Made by a program: the position numbers and the translations under genes. From the NCBI GenBank assembly GCA_002762705.1, contig PCVE01000026.1, forward strand, positions 1-6,111: DNA of 6,111 bases, in the 5' to 3' direction. The notes beneath the pieces were generated by a model that saw nothing but the letters and a program-made list of their open reading frames with translations, was not told the DNA's origin and searched no databases. Below are positions 1 through 5,240 of the stretch, piece by piece (the first letter of the stretch is position 1; each line of letters starts with the position of its first letter). Origin of the DNA: Candidatus Woesearchaeota archaeon CG11_big_fil_rev_8_21_14_0_20_43_8. Its GTDB lineage: Archaea; Nanobdellota; Nanobdellia; Woesearchaeales; CG08-08-20-14.

Positions 1-60
1 ATTTGATTTTATCTCGATCGGCCAGGCTGCAGGACCATTCAATGTCTGGACTGTTTCCAT
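1..60 (-). CDS. Possible leaderless gene start, truncated by window edge
   Basis: Reading leftward from an ATG at 60-58, the minus strand stays open to the window edge and encodes METVQTLNGPAAWPIEIKSN. No Shine-Dalgarno sequence precedes the ATG. A TATA-like element is centred about 26 bp upstream (82-90), which would put the transcription start on or next to the ATG, the usual arrangement of a leaderless archaeal mRNA. The same frame is also open upstream of the ATG to about 127, so this could instead be the inside of a longer or decayed gene. Twenty codons are too few for a functional call. The TATA spacing is the main support. Confidence 0.35.
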   Translation of the reverse strand, partial: METVQTLNGPAAWPIEIKSN

Positions 61-81
61 ATGAGAATCGGGGATATCGAG

Positions 82-90
82 ATATAAATA
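82..90 (-). promoter_or_regulatory. TATA box for the leftward gene
   Basis: The minus strand reads TATTTATAT. Its centre is about 26 bp upstream of the ATG at 60, matching the normal archaeal distance from TATA box to transcription start. It lies just outside the modular repeat that begins at 100. Confidence 0.35.
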
Positions 91-99
91 ACTTATGCC

Positions 100-199
100 T
101 ACATTTTCGGCTGTATTGTGACGAAGTCACAATGCTCCGTAAGCTTTGCTTACGAGAGTAGCTTCGGAGGTGGGTTTCGTCCTTCGGACTCAAGCCCAC
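100..199 (+). repeat. Modular hairpin repeat, copy 1 (full length)
   Basis: This is the longest of three copies in the window (others at 5051-5105 and 5137-5207), all in the same orientation. Four modules follow in order. Module A (100-115) begins TACATTTTCGG and ends CTGTA. Module B is a 10-bp stem, 113-122 with 126-135, around a GAA loop. Module C is a perfect 7-bp stem, CGTAAGC-TTT-GCTTACG, at 138-154. Module D has an outer 8-bp stem (170-177 with 192-199, one T-G wobble) around an inner GTCC-TTC-GGAC hairpin at 179-189. Positions 101-171 match copy 3 at 67 of 71 bases. It lies downstream of tRNA-Val and upstream of the leftward gene, so it could act in a transcript, as a terminator or as a dispersed DNA element. 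It carries no credible ORF. Confidence 0.85.
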
Positions 200-380
200 G
201 ACTCAAGCACTCAACACAATACAAAATCCACACCACATTGCCCATAGACCATAGCTCACACCCAGATGAGACAGACTCCTTACTTTTAGTCCAGGTTTTG
301 TAGTCAAATAGATCAAGACAAACCGATAAAAAATGAATCAGAACAAACAATTAGAAGTCCGTGCAAAAAGTGGTAATGAA
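200..380. other. Gene-free spacer, A/C-rich on the plus strand
   Basis: No convincing gene is visible. The first part is rich in A and C on the plus strand, hence G/T-rich on the minus strand. ACTCAAGC of the repeat (188-195) recurs at 201-208, and CCATAG is repeated at 242-254. Short A runs at about 328-333 and 365-369 read as T runs on the minus strand and could end the tRNA-Val transcript. The short ORFs here cross the hairpin repeat or the tRNA and look like chance. Confidence 0.5.
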
Positions 381-453
381 TGGGCCCGGCCGGAATCGAA
401 CCGGCGATCACCTCCGTGTAAGGGAGGGGTCATAGCCGCTAGACCACAAGCCC
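381..453 (-). tRNA. tRNA-Val (anticodon TAC)
   Basis: The minus strand folds into a complete 73-nt cloverleaf. The acceptor stem pairs GGGCTTG with CGGGCCC, allowing G-T wobbles. The anticodon stem CCTCC/GGAGG encloses the loop CTTACAC, giving anticodon TAC, which reads valine GTA codons. The T arm is GCCGG-TTCGATT-CCGGC and the discriminator base is A. The D arm contains AGCGG. There is no intron and the 3' CCA is not encoded, so it must be added after transcription. The gene starts 23 bp after the rpl44e stop on the same strand, with little room for a full promoter between them. It is probably processed from the rpl44e transcript, or uses a TATA element inside the 3' end of rpl44e. Confidence 0.95.
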
Positions 454-476
454 ATAAGAAAAAAGGAAATAAGAAA
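454..476 (-). terminator. T-rich spacer between rpl44e and tRNA-Val
   Basis: On the minus strand this 23-bp spacer is almost all pyrimidine and includes a TTTTTT run. T-rich tracts of this kind end transcription in archaea, so some rpl44e transcripts may stop here. If all did, the tRNA would have no obvious promoter. Partial readthrough or plain linkage is equally possible. Confidence 0.25.
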
Positions 477-785
477 TCAAACAAATTCGATCTTTTTTGC
501 ACGGATGCCCTTGCTCTGCGTATGAGCTTTCTTGCATTTCGCACATGTGTATCTGAAATCGGTCTTCTTCGTGCTCTTCTTGCCGGTCATCTTGAACTTG
601 GTGACTGCTGGCTTTGAATACCTGCCTTGATTTCCAAGTCCTCGCGCAAGCCCTCTTTTTCGTGCTCTGTATTTCGAACCTCGTTTAAGGGCGCTACCAG
701 TCTTTCGCTTCGCCGATGTGATTTTATGCTCTGTATGTGTCTTGCAATATGGACATAATCTCTTTATTGTCTTTGGTTTTTTCAT
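477..785 (-). CDS. rpl44e: 50S ribosomal protein L44e
   Basis: The 102-residue, strongly basic protein is the archaeal counterpart of eukaryotic eL42 (L36a/L44), a zinc-ribbon protein of the large ribosomal subunit near the E site. It begins MKKPKTIKRLCPYCKTHTEH, typical of the family. Two CxxC pairs (Cys11/Cys14 and Cys81/Cys84) form the zinc site. The middle is rich in Lys and Arg, and NQGRYSKP (52-59) falls where eukaryotes have GGQTKP. The ATG at 785-783 is preferred over an upstream in-frame start at 833: homology begins there and GGGGGT lies 9 nt before it. At 102 residues it is slightly longer than many archaeal L44e proteins (about 92-95). The S27e gene that often follows rpl44e in archaea is absent; tRNA-Val is there instead. 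A TATA box lies at 837-846. Confidence 0.96.
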   Translation of the reverse strand: MKKPKTIKRLCPYCKTHTEHKITSAKRKTGSALKRGSKYRARKRGLARGLGNQGRYSKPAVTKFKMTGKKSTKKTDFRYTCAKCKKAHTQSKGIRAKKIEFV

Positions 786-794
786 GATTAAAAG

Positions 795-800
795 ACCCCC
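795..800 (-). promoter_or_regulatory. Variant ribosome binding site of rpl44e
   Basis: The minus strand reads GGGGGT, 9 nt before the ATG. It is the consensus GGAGGT with A replaced by G, and can still pair with the usual anti-Shine-Dalgarno through one G-U wobble. It supports the start at 785. The same hexamer precedes the gene at 4428. Confidence 0.6.
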
Positions 801-836
801 ATGGGAGTATGATAGTGACGTATGAACAGCCACCTA

Positions 837-846
837 TTTATATATG
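837..846 (-). promoter_or_regulatory. TATA box of rpl44e
   Basis: The minus strand reads CATATATAAATAGG across this site. Transcription would start about 25 bp on, near 815, leaving a leader of about 30 nt that contains the GGGGGT site. Confidence 0.6.
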
Positions 847-864
847 TTTTGCTATATGACCAGC

Positions 865-877
865 AAAAAAATAAAAA
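865..877 (+). promoter_or_regulatory. Possible A-rich TATA element of the 924-4260 operon
   Basis: AAAAAAATAAAAA is the best A/T-rich element upstream of the operon. A start about 25 bp downstream, near 897, would give a leader of about 27 nt. It is less canonical than the other TATA boxes here. It lies about 20 bp from the divergent rpl44e TATA box, so the two promoters could interfere with each other. Confidence 0.35.
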
Positions 878-910
878 CAGGGCCATCATCTTGCTTTCAT
901 AGCAGATATA

Positions 911-917
911 GGGGGAG
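911..917 (+). promoter_or_regulatory. Ribosome binding site that decides the 924 start
   Basis: GGGGGAG lies here. Counting from the GGGGGA hexamer (911-916), the gap is 7 nt to the TTG at 924 and 13 nt to the ATG at 930. The two clear GGGGGT sites in the window have gaps of 8 and 9 nt, so TTG is slightly favoured. Confidence 0.45.
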
Positions 918-923
918 ACAGAT

Positions 924-3056
924 TTGGGAATGAAATTGATATCAAGCCAGGGGAAGTGGAAAAATTATCTTAAACAATGCTTAGTCATCGGTGGCGCGAC
1001 ATTGACCCTTGGCGGAGGGATCATCTATGGCATCGGAAACTGTTCTCAGAGACACTTTCAAGAGAAGAGACAGGAGATTGAGATGGATCTCAAGGAAAAA
1101 GATCTCAGCAGCGCAAATCATTATCTTCAGAAGATAAAGGATGAAGAAGGGTTGATCGATAAGATCCCATTTGGAAAACAGAGTATCTCTGCTCAACGTG
1201 AAACCCTTGAAAACAGACTAATGAATATATGGAAAGATAATCTCAAAAAGATCAGTGATGAGATACAAACAAAGACCGTTTATAGTGATACCAACTGTGA
1301 TGACATGCATAAGATACGAGATCAGCTTATGACAAATTTATCTTTTAAGAACCAATCCCCTTCTGAAGATATGAAAAATGCAATTGTATTGGATCTTTGG
1401 GACCCATATAAAGACGAAAACGATAATTCAGTCAAATTCAACACATATAATATCCCAAAAGAACAGACAATAGCTATCAGAAGGTACAATTTTCTCACAT
1501 CATGGGCATGTTTCACCGCGATCAAAAAACCGCAGTTCAAAAAGATCGAGAATCTAGAATCGATGACACTGGCCATGATATACAGCGAAAGCGGGCCAAA
1601 AAATCAAGAAGAATTCGACAGCATGGCAAGGTGGCTGGACCATGAATTCGTGCGATATTTTCAAGTGACGACAGATCTTATACTTTCTATCGCAAAACAA
1701 TCAACCAATGAGACCGAATCGATCAAAAAAAGATCAGACCTCAAGGACGAATATTTCAAGACAGTTAAGATAAAAGGCAGTATCAGATCGAATCTAGAAA
1801 AAATCGCAAAGATAGGGGGATTCAATTTATCACAACAGGCATTCATGAAAGATTCGCAACAGACAGATGAGTCTCGCATGATGTTAAGTGCCATACTTTC
1901 TGAGATAAGATGGATAGACTATGCGCTCACAGATATAGATAAGAAGGATCCAAAAGAAGAGACTATCAATGATATCAATCGACGCTTTGATTCACTAAAT
2001 ATGTATCTTAAATCCTACAAACTATCCGGCCAAGATATGACTAAGATCAATGATGATATCGCTACGACCAATAAAGATTATTATCCGATACATCTCGCAT
2101 TCATCGGATCCCTCATCACAAAAAGACCAAAAGAAGCATTGCAGGTTCTTTATGACACACAATTCACATGGAATTTTGCCCATGACATACGGGCTATAAA
2201 AACAAAAGCACGTGCCCAACTGGTTCTTGCAAAGAATAGATTCGGCAAAGACAAAAAGATAGATCAACTCAATGCAGACTTTCGTAAGCTAGATTATTTT
2301 GAATATCAACATCTTGCGAAGTGGTATCTCGCAGAGACGATTATACCTCGTGGTCATTCAGATCTCAGTGGGGATCTTTCATCTGCCAAAACGAATATAG
2401 ATGAAGCACAGAGACATGGACTTGCTGGAAATGAATTAGACCGATTAAGACATAGGTACGATACACTGAGACGAAAACTCAACTGCCTGCTCGCAGAAGA
2501 TAAGATGGATGTCCTTGAAAAAAAGATAGAGAATGAAAAAGAAGATGTTGATCTGGGTGACCTTTATACAGAGGCTCTCGCAACGTACAATGCATGCAGA
2601 AAATCACAGCCAAGCTACAAAAAGCTCGGAAAACTTAAAAAAAGACTCACACAATGCAAGTTATCCATACTCAGCAGCAATATAGAGACATACATCGATA
2701 CAATCAGAGAAACATCAGAATCTGATGGGACTGACCTGATGCAGAAGATAACCGAAGGAAGGATAGAGATGCGCAATAATTACTGGGACGCGTTACGCGC
2801 CCTCCAACCTATCCGCAGGATATCATGGAGGAGATATAGAGGCGAATTACATAATCTCAAGAATACTATGGCAGATTCACTTGTGAATATCGCAAACCAG
2901 GCAGTGACGACTGCATACACAAATGAATCCCTCAACGACAAGAAGATCATGACATTCTTTGCGCAATCCATCTATAAAGAAGCATCTGGATACAACTCGA
3001 GATACAGAAAAGAATACTACGAGCAGTCAAGGCTCCTTTGGCACCTGAGGCATTGA
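924..3056 (+). CDS. Unrecognised exported or membrane-anchored helical protein, 710 aa
   Basis: I do not recognise a family. The N-terminus has a basic stretch, then a Gly-rich hydrophobic segment (about residues 19-38) ending at Cys40, consistent with a membrane anchor or uncleaved signal. The rest would then lie outside the membrane. It is polar, Lys/Glu-rich and mostly helical. Residues 41-95 look coiled-coil-like, and about 387-560 contain helix pairs resembling degenerate TPR-like repeats (for example RPKEALQVLYDTQF), though no clean TPR consensus is seen. Residues 621-710 align almost without gaps with the C-terminus of the next gene product. Both proteins also carry FQEKxQ shortly after the Cys that ends the hydrophobic segment. 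No catalytic motif is apparent, suggesting a structural or binding role. The TTG start follows the ribosome binding site; ATG at 930 is the alternative and removes only two residues. Confidence 0.85.
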   Translation: MGMKLISSQGKWKNYLKQCLVIGGATLTLGGGIIYGIGNCSQRHFQEKRQEIEMDLKEKDLSSANHYLQKIKDEEGLIDKIPFGKQSISAQRETLENRLMNIWKDNLKKISDEIQTKTVYSDTNCDDMHKIRDQLMTNLSFKNQSPSEDMKNAIVLDLWDPYKDENDNSVKFNTYNIPKEQTIAIRRYNFLTSWACFTAIKKPQFKKIENLESMTLAMIYSESGPKNQEEFDSMARWLDHEFVRYFQVTTDLILSIAKQSTNETESIKKRSDLKDEYFKTVKIKGSIRSNLEKIAKIGGFNLSQQAFMKDSQQTDESRMMLSAILSEIRWIDYALTDIDKKDPKEETINDINRRFDSLNMYLKSYKLSGQDMTKINDDIATTNKDYYPIHLAFIGSLITKRPKEALQVLYDTQFTWNFAHDIRAIKTKARAQLVLAKNRFGKDKKIDQLNADFRKLDYFEYQHLAKWYLAETIIPRGHSDLSGDLSSAKTNIDEAQRHGLAGNELDRLRHRYDTLRRKLNCLLAEDKMDVLEKKIENEKEDVDLGDLYTEALATYNACRKSQPSYKKLGKLKKRLTQCKLSILSSNIETYIDTIRETSESDGTDLMQKITEGRIEMRNNYWDALRALQPIRRISWRRYRGELHNLKNTMADSLVNIANQAVTTAYTNESLNDKKIMTFFAQSIYKEASGYNSRYRKEYYEQSRLLWHLRH

Positions 3057-3060
3057 GAAT

Positions 3061-4260
3061 ATGATTAAGAGATTCTTGACAACAATCGCGCTCACAGCAG
3101 GGATTGCTTTTGGTGGCGGATGCAAAGAAGACCAAGAAAAATTCCAAGAGAAAGAACAAACGAAATTAGGCAAGCATTACTCATCAATATTCAAGTCATA
3201 TAGTGAATCAGTCAATCATTCGGATGATGATTCTAATTTGCGAAACGCTATTCTGTCCTACAAAACTGTAAAAAAGATAGAGGCACAAGTAAACAGAACT
3301 TTTCTTGATCGCAGACATCATTTTTCATTTGTCATTATGTATAACCAATTTGCAGATCACACCATCAAAAAGATGGGTGAGATGAACAAAACACTTTTGT
3401 CCCTTGAGAAGCGTTCAGACACGATATCATGCAAAGATATAGGACAGAAAATCAATCCGCTTGGACCGGAACAGATAGAAAGTGATCTAAAGGAACTTGG
3501 CATAACATCCACACCAGCTCTGCATCTGAAGAACAGACATGATTATCTCATTGAACGATGCAAATTGAACATCGCTTTTCCTTCCGAAGATGATGGATCT
3601 ATCTTGAATATACTTCAATATATAACTGCAAATAACATATATCCAAAGACATTGCCAGAGATGTTCAAGCTTGCAAAGACCGCCTTAAATAAGACCACAG
3701 ATACAAAAGCAGCTATAGAACAGTTAGAGATGATAGCAAAACATGCGGATCATAGCTTATTCCTGGATCTGATCGATATTGCCAAGGAACGTATTGAAAC
3801 ATCTGAAACCAAAAACCTTGAAGAAGAATATGCGATAACCATAACTGCAAAAGATCTCCGTTATCTTCTTGATGGGAGCCGATCATCAAACGAGATTGAA
3901 GATAAGATGAAAAATGATAAACATGCTGATAGTCTTGAAGAGATACTAGATGAAAGAGCATGGGCACTTATAGCATACAGACAGGAATCAAAGAAAATCA
4001 CTTCACTTAGTCGAACATACCCAGAACTGTATAGATCAAGTAAAAAAGGACTCACACAAGACATAGCGAAGTATCTTTTCTTCCTCGGCAATCAGGCAGG
4101 CAAGCTTAAGGTGGGTAAAGATGACATTGATGCAGACAAGATGCGCAAATTCTACGCAAGCCGGCTGTATCTTGACGCAGCAAGATTAGACAAAAGATAT
4201 CTGGCCACTTATAGAGAGATGAATCAACTCCTATACATTTTAGGTAAGTCAGGGAAGTAG
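3061..4260 (+). CDS. Putative lipoprotein-like paralogue of upstream protein, 399 aa
   Basis: The family is not recognised. The N-terminus MIKRFLTTIALTAGIAFGGG followed by Cys21 and an acidic, polar stretch resembles a lipoprotein signal. Gly at position -3 of the Cys departs from the usual lipobox, so simple anchoring or secretion is also possible. The rest is largely helical and charged. Residues 301-399 match residues 621-710 of the upstream protein: Trp301 with Trp621, Tyr324-Arg with Tyr638-Arg, and Asn344-Gln-Ala with Asn658-Gln-Ala, ending in an aligned AxxxYxxxA...RYxxxYxE...LLxxL pattern. The ATG is 4 nt after the upstream TGA, so translation is probably coupled; a weak TGAGG (3046-3050) lies 10 nt before it. 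No promoter is seen between the genes. The two products may form one complex or act side by side at the cell surface. Confidence 0.88.
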   Translation: MIKRFLTTIALTAGIAFGGGCKEDQEKFQEKEQTKLGKHYSSIFKSYSESVNHSDDDSNLRNAILSYKTVKKIEAQVNRTFLDRRHHFSFVIMYNQFADHTIKKMGEMNKTLLSLEKRSDTISCKDIGQKINPLGPEQIESDLKELGITSTPALHLKNRHDYLIERCKLNIAFPSEDDGSILNILQYITANNIYPKTLPEMFKLAKTALNKTTDTKAAIEQLEMIAKHADHSLFLDLIDIAKERIETSETKNLEEEYAITITAKDLRYLLDGSRSSNEIEDKMKNDKHADSLEEILDERAWALIAYRQESKKITSLSRTYPELYRSSKKGLTQDIAKYLFFLGNQAGKLKVGKDDIDADKMRKFYASRLYLDAARLDKRYLATYREMNQLLYILGKSGK

Positions 4261-4378
4261 TCTAGCAAAGAACCAAATCAGGACCATATTCCCTATAACG
4301 CTCTTAATAATCCTATCGTCTTCTACTTATTAAGCCCCCAGTGCGACCGATGGAGTCACCAGTATACGGAACAGGAAC
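4261..4378. other. Short spacer between the operon and the 4428 gene
   Basis: This 118-bp gap has no gene. Its TTCTACTTATT stretch (4321-4331) is the only T-rich segment that could end the operon transcript, and no hairpin accompanies it. No strong terminator is seen. Confidence 0.35.
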
Positions 4379-4388
4379 TTTTATATAT
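4379..4388 (+). promoter_or_regulatory. TATA box of the winged-helix gene
   Basis: TTTTATATAT is a strong archaeal TATA match. Transcription would start about 25 bp downstream, near 4410, just ahead of the GGGGGT site at 4414. The leader would be about 18 nt. This gives the gene its own promoter, separate from the 924-4260 operon. Confidence 0.65.
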
Positions 4389-4413
4389 CTGTACGCACTA
4401 AACAGAAGAAGTT

Positions 4414-4419
4414 GGGGGT
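4414..4419 (+). promoter_or_regulatory. Variant ribosome binding site that decides the 4428 start
   Basis: GGGGGT lies 8 nt before the ATG at 4428 and only 2 nt before the in-frame TTG at 4422. That spacing selects the ATG. Confidence 0.6.
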
Positions 4420-4427
4420 AATTGATT

Positions 4428-4823
4428 ATGGTAGTGTTATTTGATAGATTTAATCTTCCTGAAAACATATTTGAGGTTGTTTTCGCGACTGAACAACAAG
4501 CCATCGTCGGTAAGATGCTTCTTGGATATATGCAGAAAAGCGGTGGCACTATCGGCAAGACAGAGATGAGTCTTTTTGCGACACGTCTGCATGAAGGCAC
4601 ATTGATTGAAGTCGAGAAGGATCTTCCTGTCCCAGTGAAAAAGAATGTCGAGATCTCTTATAACAAAAGACAATTCTATGACAGGATCCTGACACCGATG
4701 AAAGCCATGGGCATGATCGACTATGACCTCTATAAAAAAGTATATTCTGTGTCTGATAAGTTCAACAAAGCAATGCTGAACATCGGACTCCTCTGGATAA
4801 GAGAGATCAGAAAAGGAGAATGA
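4428..4823 (+). CDS. Probable winged-helix DNA-binding protein, 131 aa
   Basis: No specific family is recognised, but the pattern suggests a winged helix-turn-helix. A first helix covers about residues 22-37 (EQQAIVGKMLLGYMQKSGG region) and a second 44-55. A Lys/Arg-bearing helix, YNKRQFYDRILTPMKAMGM (78-96), looks like the recognition helix. IDYDLYKKVYSVSD (97-110) could be the wing, as in the common F...I..L...GLI....K.Y.LT pattern of archaeal winged-helix proteins. A final amphipathic helix (111-129) could mediate dimerisation. There is no signal peptide or membrane segment, so it acts in the cytoplasm. Its own TATA box and ribosome binding site suggest independent expression. It could be a transcription regulator, perhaps of its neighbours, but its targets cannot be read from the sequence. 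The DNA-binding assignment is inference from pattern. Confidence 0.75.
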   Translation: MVVLFDRFNLPENIFEVVFATEQQAIVGKMLLGYMQKSGGTIGKTEMSLFATRLHEGTLIEVEKDLPVPVKKNVEISYNKRQFYDRILTPMKAMGMIDYDLYKKVYSVSDKFNKAMLNIGLLWIREIRKGE

Positions 4824-4851
4824 TTTTTTGATATATTGTTTCTTTGGTTTT
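4824..4851 (+). terminator. T-rich terminator after the winged-helix gene
   Basis: TTTTTT follows the TGA stop directly, and further T clusters (GTTTCTTTGG, TTTT) reach 4851. Archaeal RNA polymerase stops at such T tracts without needing a hairpin. Confidence 0.55.
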
Positions 4852-4947
4852 ATCATAAGTATATACATTTATGCATAATATTTAATACTGAATCTGGGGT
4901 GCATGTATCAAAAGGATTCCTAGCTTCAAAACAAAAGGACAGGATCC

Positions 4948-5038
4948 CCTCACACCGATTCGCGCACCAGGAGGCTTAGAGAAACATCATCTTCTTTTTG
5001 CGGACCCTTCTCTTCACCGGCCGGCACGGGGTGTGAGG
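4948..5038. repeat. Long-range inverted repeat with nested stem
   Basis: CCTCACACC at 4948-4956 is the exact reverse complement of GGTGTGAGG at 5030-5038. Inside, AGAGAA (4978-4983) pairs with TTCTCT (5008-5013), and CCGGCCGG (5017-5024) is self-complementary. The nesting suggests a folded RNA or single-stranded DNA of about 90 nt, but it matches no RNA family I know. Confidence 0.45.
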
Positions 5039-5051
5039 AGGCATCCATTCT
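5023..5051. repeat. Diverged direct repeat, left copy
   Basis: It begins GGCACGGGGTG and continues AGGCATCC. It aligns with 5290-5315 at 23 of 26 positions with one 3-nt gap. It ends exactly where modular repeat copy 2 begins. Confidence 0.5.
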
Positions 5052-5105
5052 ACATTTTCGGCTGTAGCTTCCGAGGTGCGTTTCGTCCTTCGGACTCAAG
5101 CGCAT
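5051..5105 (+). repeat. Modular hairpin repeat, copy 2 (modules B and C deleted)
   Basis: Module A (5051-5066) joins directly to GTAGCTTCCGAGG and module D. Compared with copy 1, a 45-nt segment matching 116-160 is missing; its ends are GTA triplets, so the join leaves one GTA. Module D keeps the inner GTCC-TTC-GGAC hairpin (5085-5095). Its outer stem (5076-5083 with 5098-5105) changes a G-C pair of copy 1 to C-G, preserving the structure. CTACA/TGTAG flank module A as a 5-bp stem, and TCGG (5058-5061) can pair with CCGA (5071-5074). Confidence 0.8.
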
Positions 5106-5136
5106 TATGGAATTGAAGAGGATAAACGGATATACC

Positions 5137-5207
5137 ACATTTTCGGCTGTATTGTGGAGAAGCCACAATGCTCCGTAAGCTTTGCTTACGAGAGTAGCTT
5201 CCGAGGT
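5137..5207 (+). repeat. Modular hairpin repeat, copy 3 (module D missing)
   Basis: It matches 101-171 at 67 of 71 bases. Module B pairs 5149-5157 with 5163-5171; an A-T pair of copy 1 is here G-C, keeping the stem. Module C (5174-5190) is identical to copy 1. After GAGGT the similarity stops, and module D is replaced by ACGGGCCACAC. CCACA just upstream (5135-5139) could also pair with TGTGG (5153-5157), competing with module B. Confidence 0.8.
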
Positions 5208-5218
5208 ACGGGCCACAC

Positions 5219-5240
5219 TAAGTTTGCTTAAGCAAACTTA
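5219..5240. repeat. Perfect 22-bp palindrome
   Basis: The sequence is its own reverse complement, centred on TTAA with arms TAAGTTTGC and GCAAACTTA. As RNA or single-stranded DNA it forms a 9-bp stem with a TTAA loop; as duplex DNA it could bind a dimeric protein. Confidence 0.7.

Noticed and set aside
170..199. On the minus strand module D reads like part of a hammerhead ribozyme: GTCC-GAA-GGAC followed by GAAAC, preceded by CTTGAG.
   Set aside because: The invariant CTGATGA is incomplete (the sequence is CTTGAG), and the flanking GTGGG and CCCAC pair with each other, making one helix instead of the three-way junction with a cleavage site. Copy 2 has the same defect.
150..350. A 66-codon minus-strand ORF and a 61-codon plus-strand ORF overlapping it (118-303).
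   Set aside because: Both read through the hairpin repeat, where structure explains the sequence, and neither has a convincing ribosome binding site or protein character.
381..453. The tRNA was considered as an integration site for a mobile element.
   Set aside because: No second copy of the tRNA 3' end and no integrase are seen in the window. An element extending past the left edge cannot be ruled out.
333..617. A 94-codon plus-strand ORF.
   Set aside because: It crosses the whole tRNA-Val gene and the antisense strand of rpl44e, so it is a shadow.
4437..4868. A 143-codon minus-strand ORF opposite the winged-helix gene.
   Set aside because: It is antisense to a gene with a good TATA box and ribosome binding site, and its start lies in the T-rich terminator region. 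The plus-strand reading is far better supported.
100..5207. The repeated hairpin units were considered as a CRISPR array.
   Set aside because: There are only three copies, two of them incomplete, with no regular spacing and no unique spacers of even length. No cas gene is present.
4950..5216. An 88-codon ORF on the minus strand.
   Set aside because: It runs through two modular repeat copies and an inverted repeat, has no ribosome binding site I can see, and its sequence resembles no protein. A short decayed gene end near 4950-5050 cannot be excluded.
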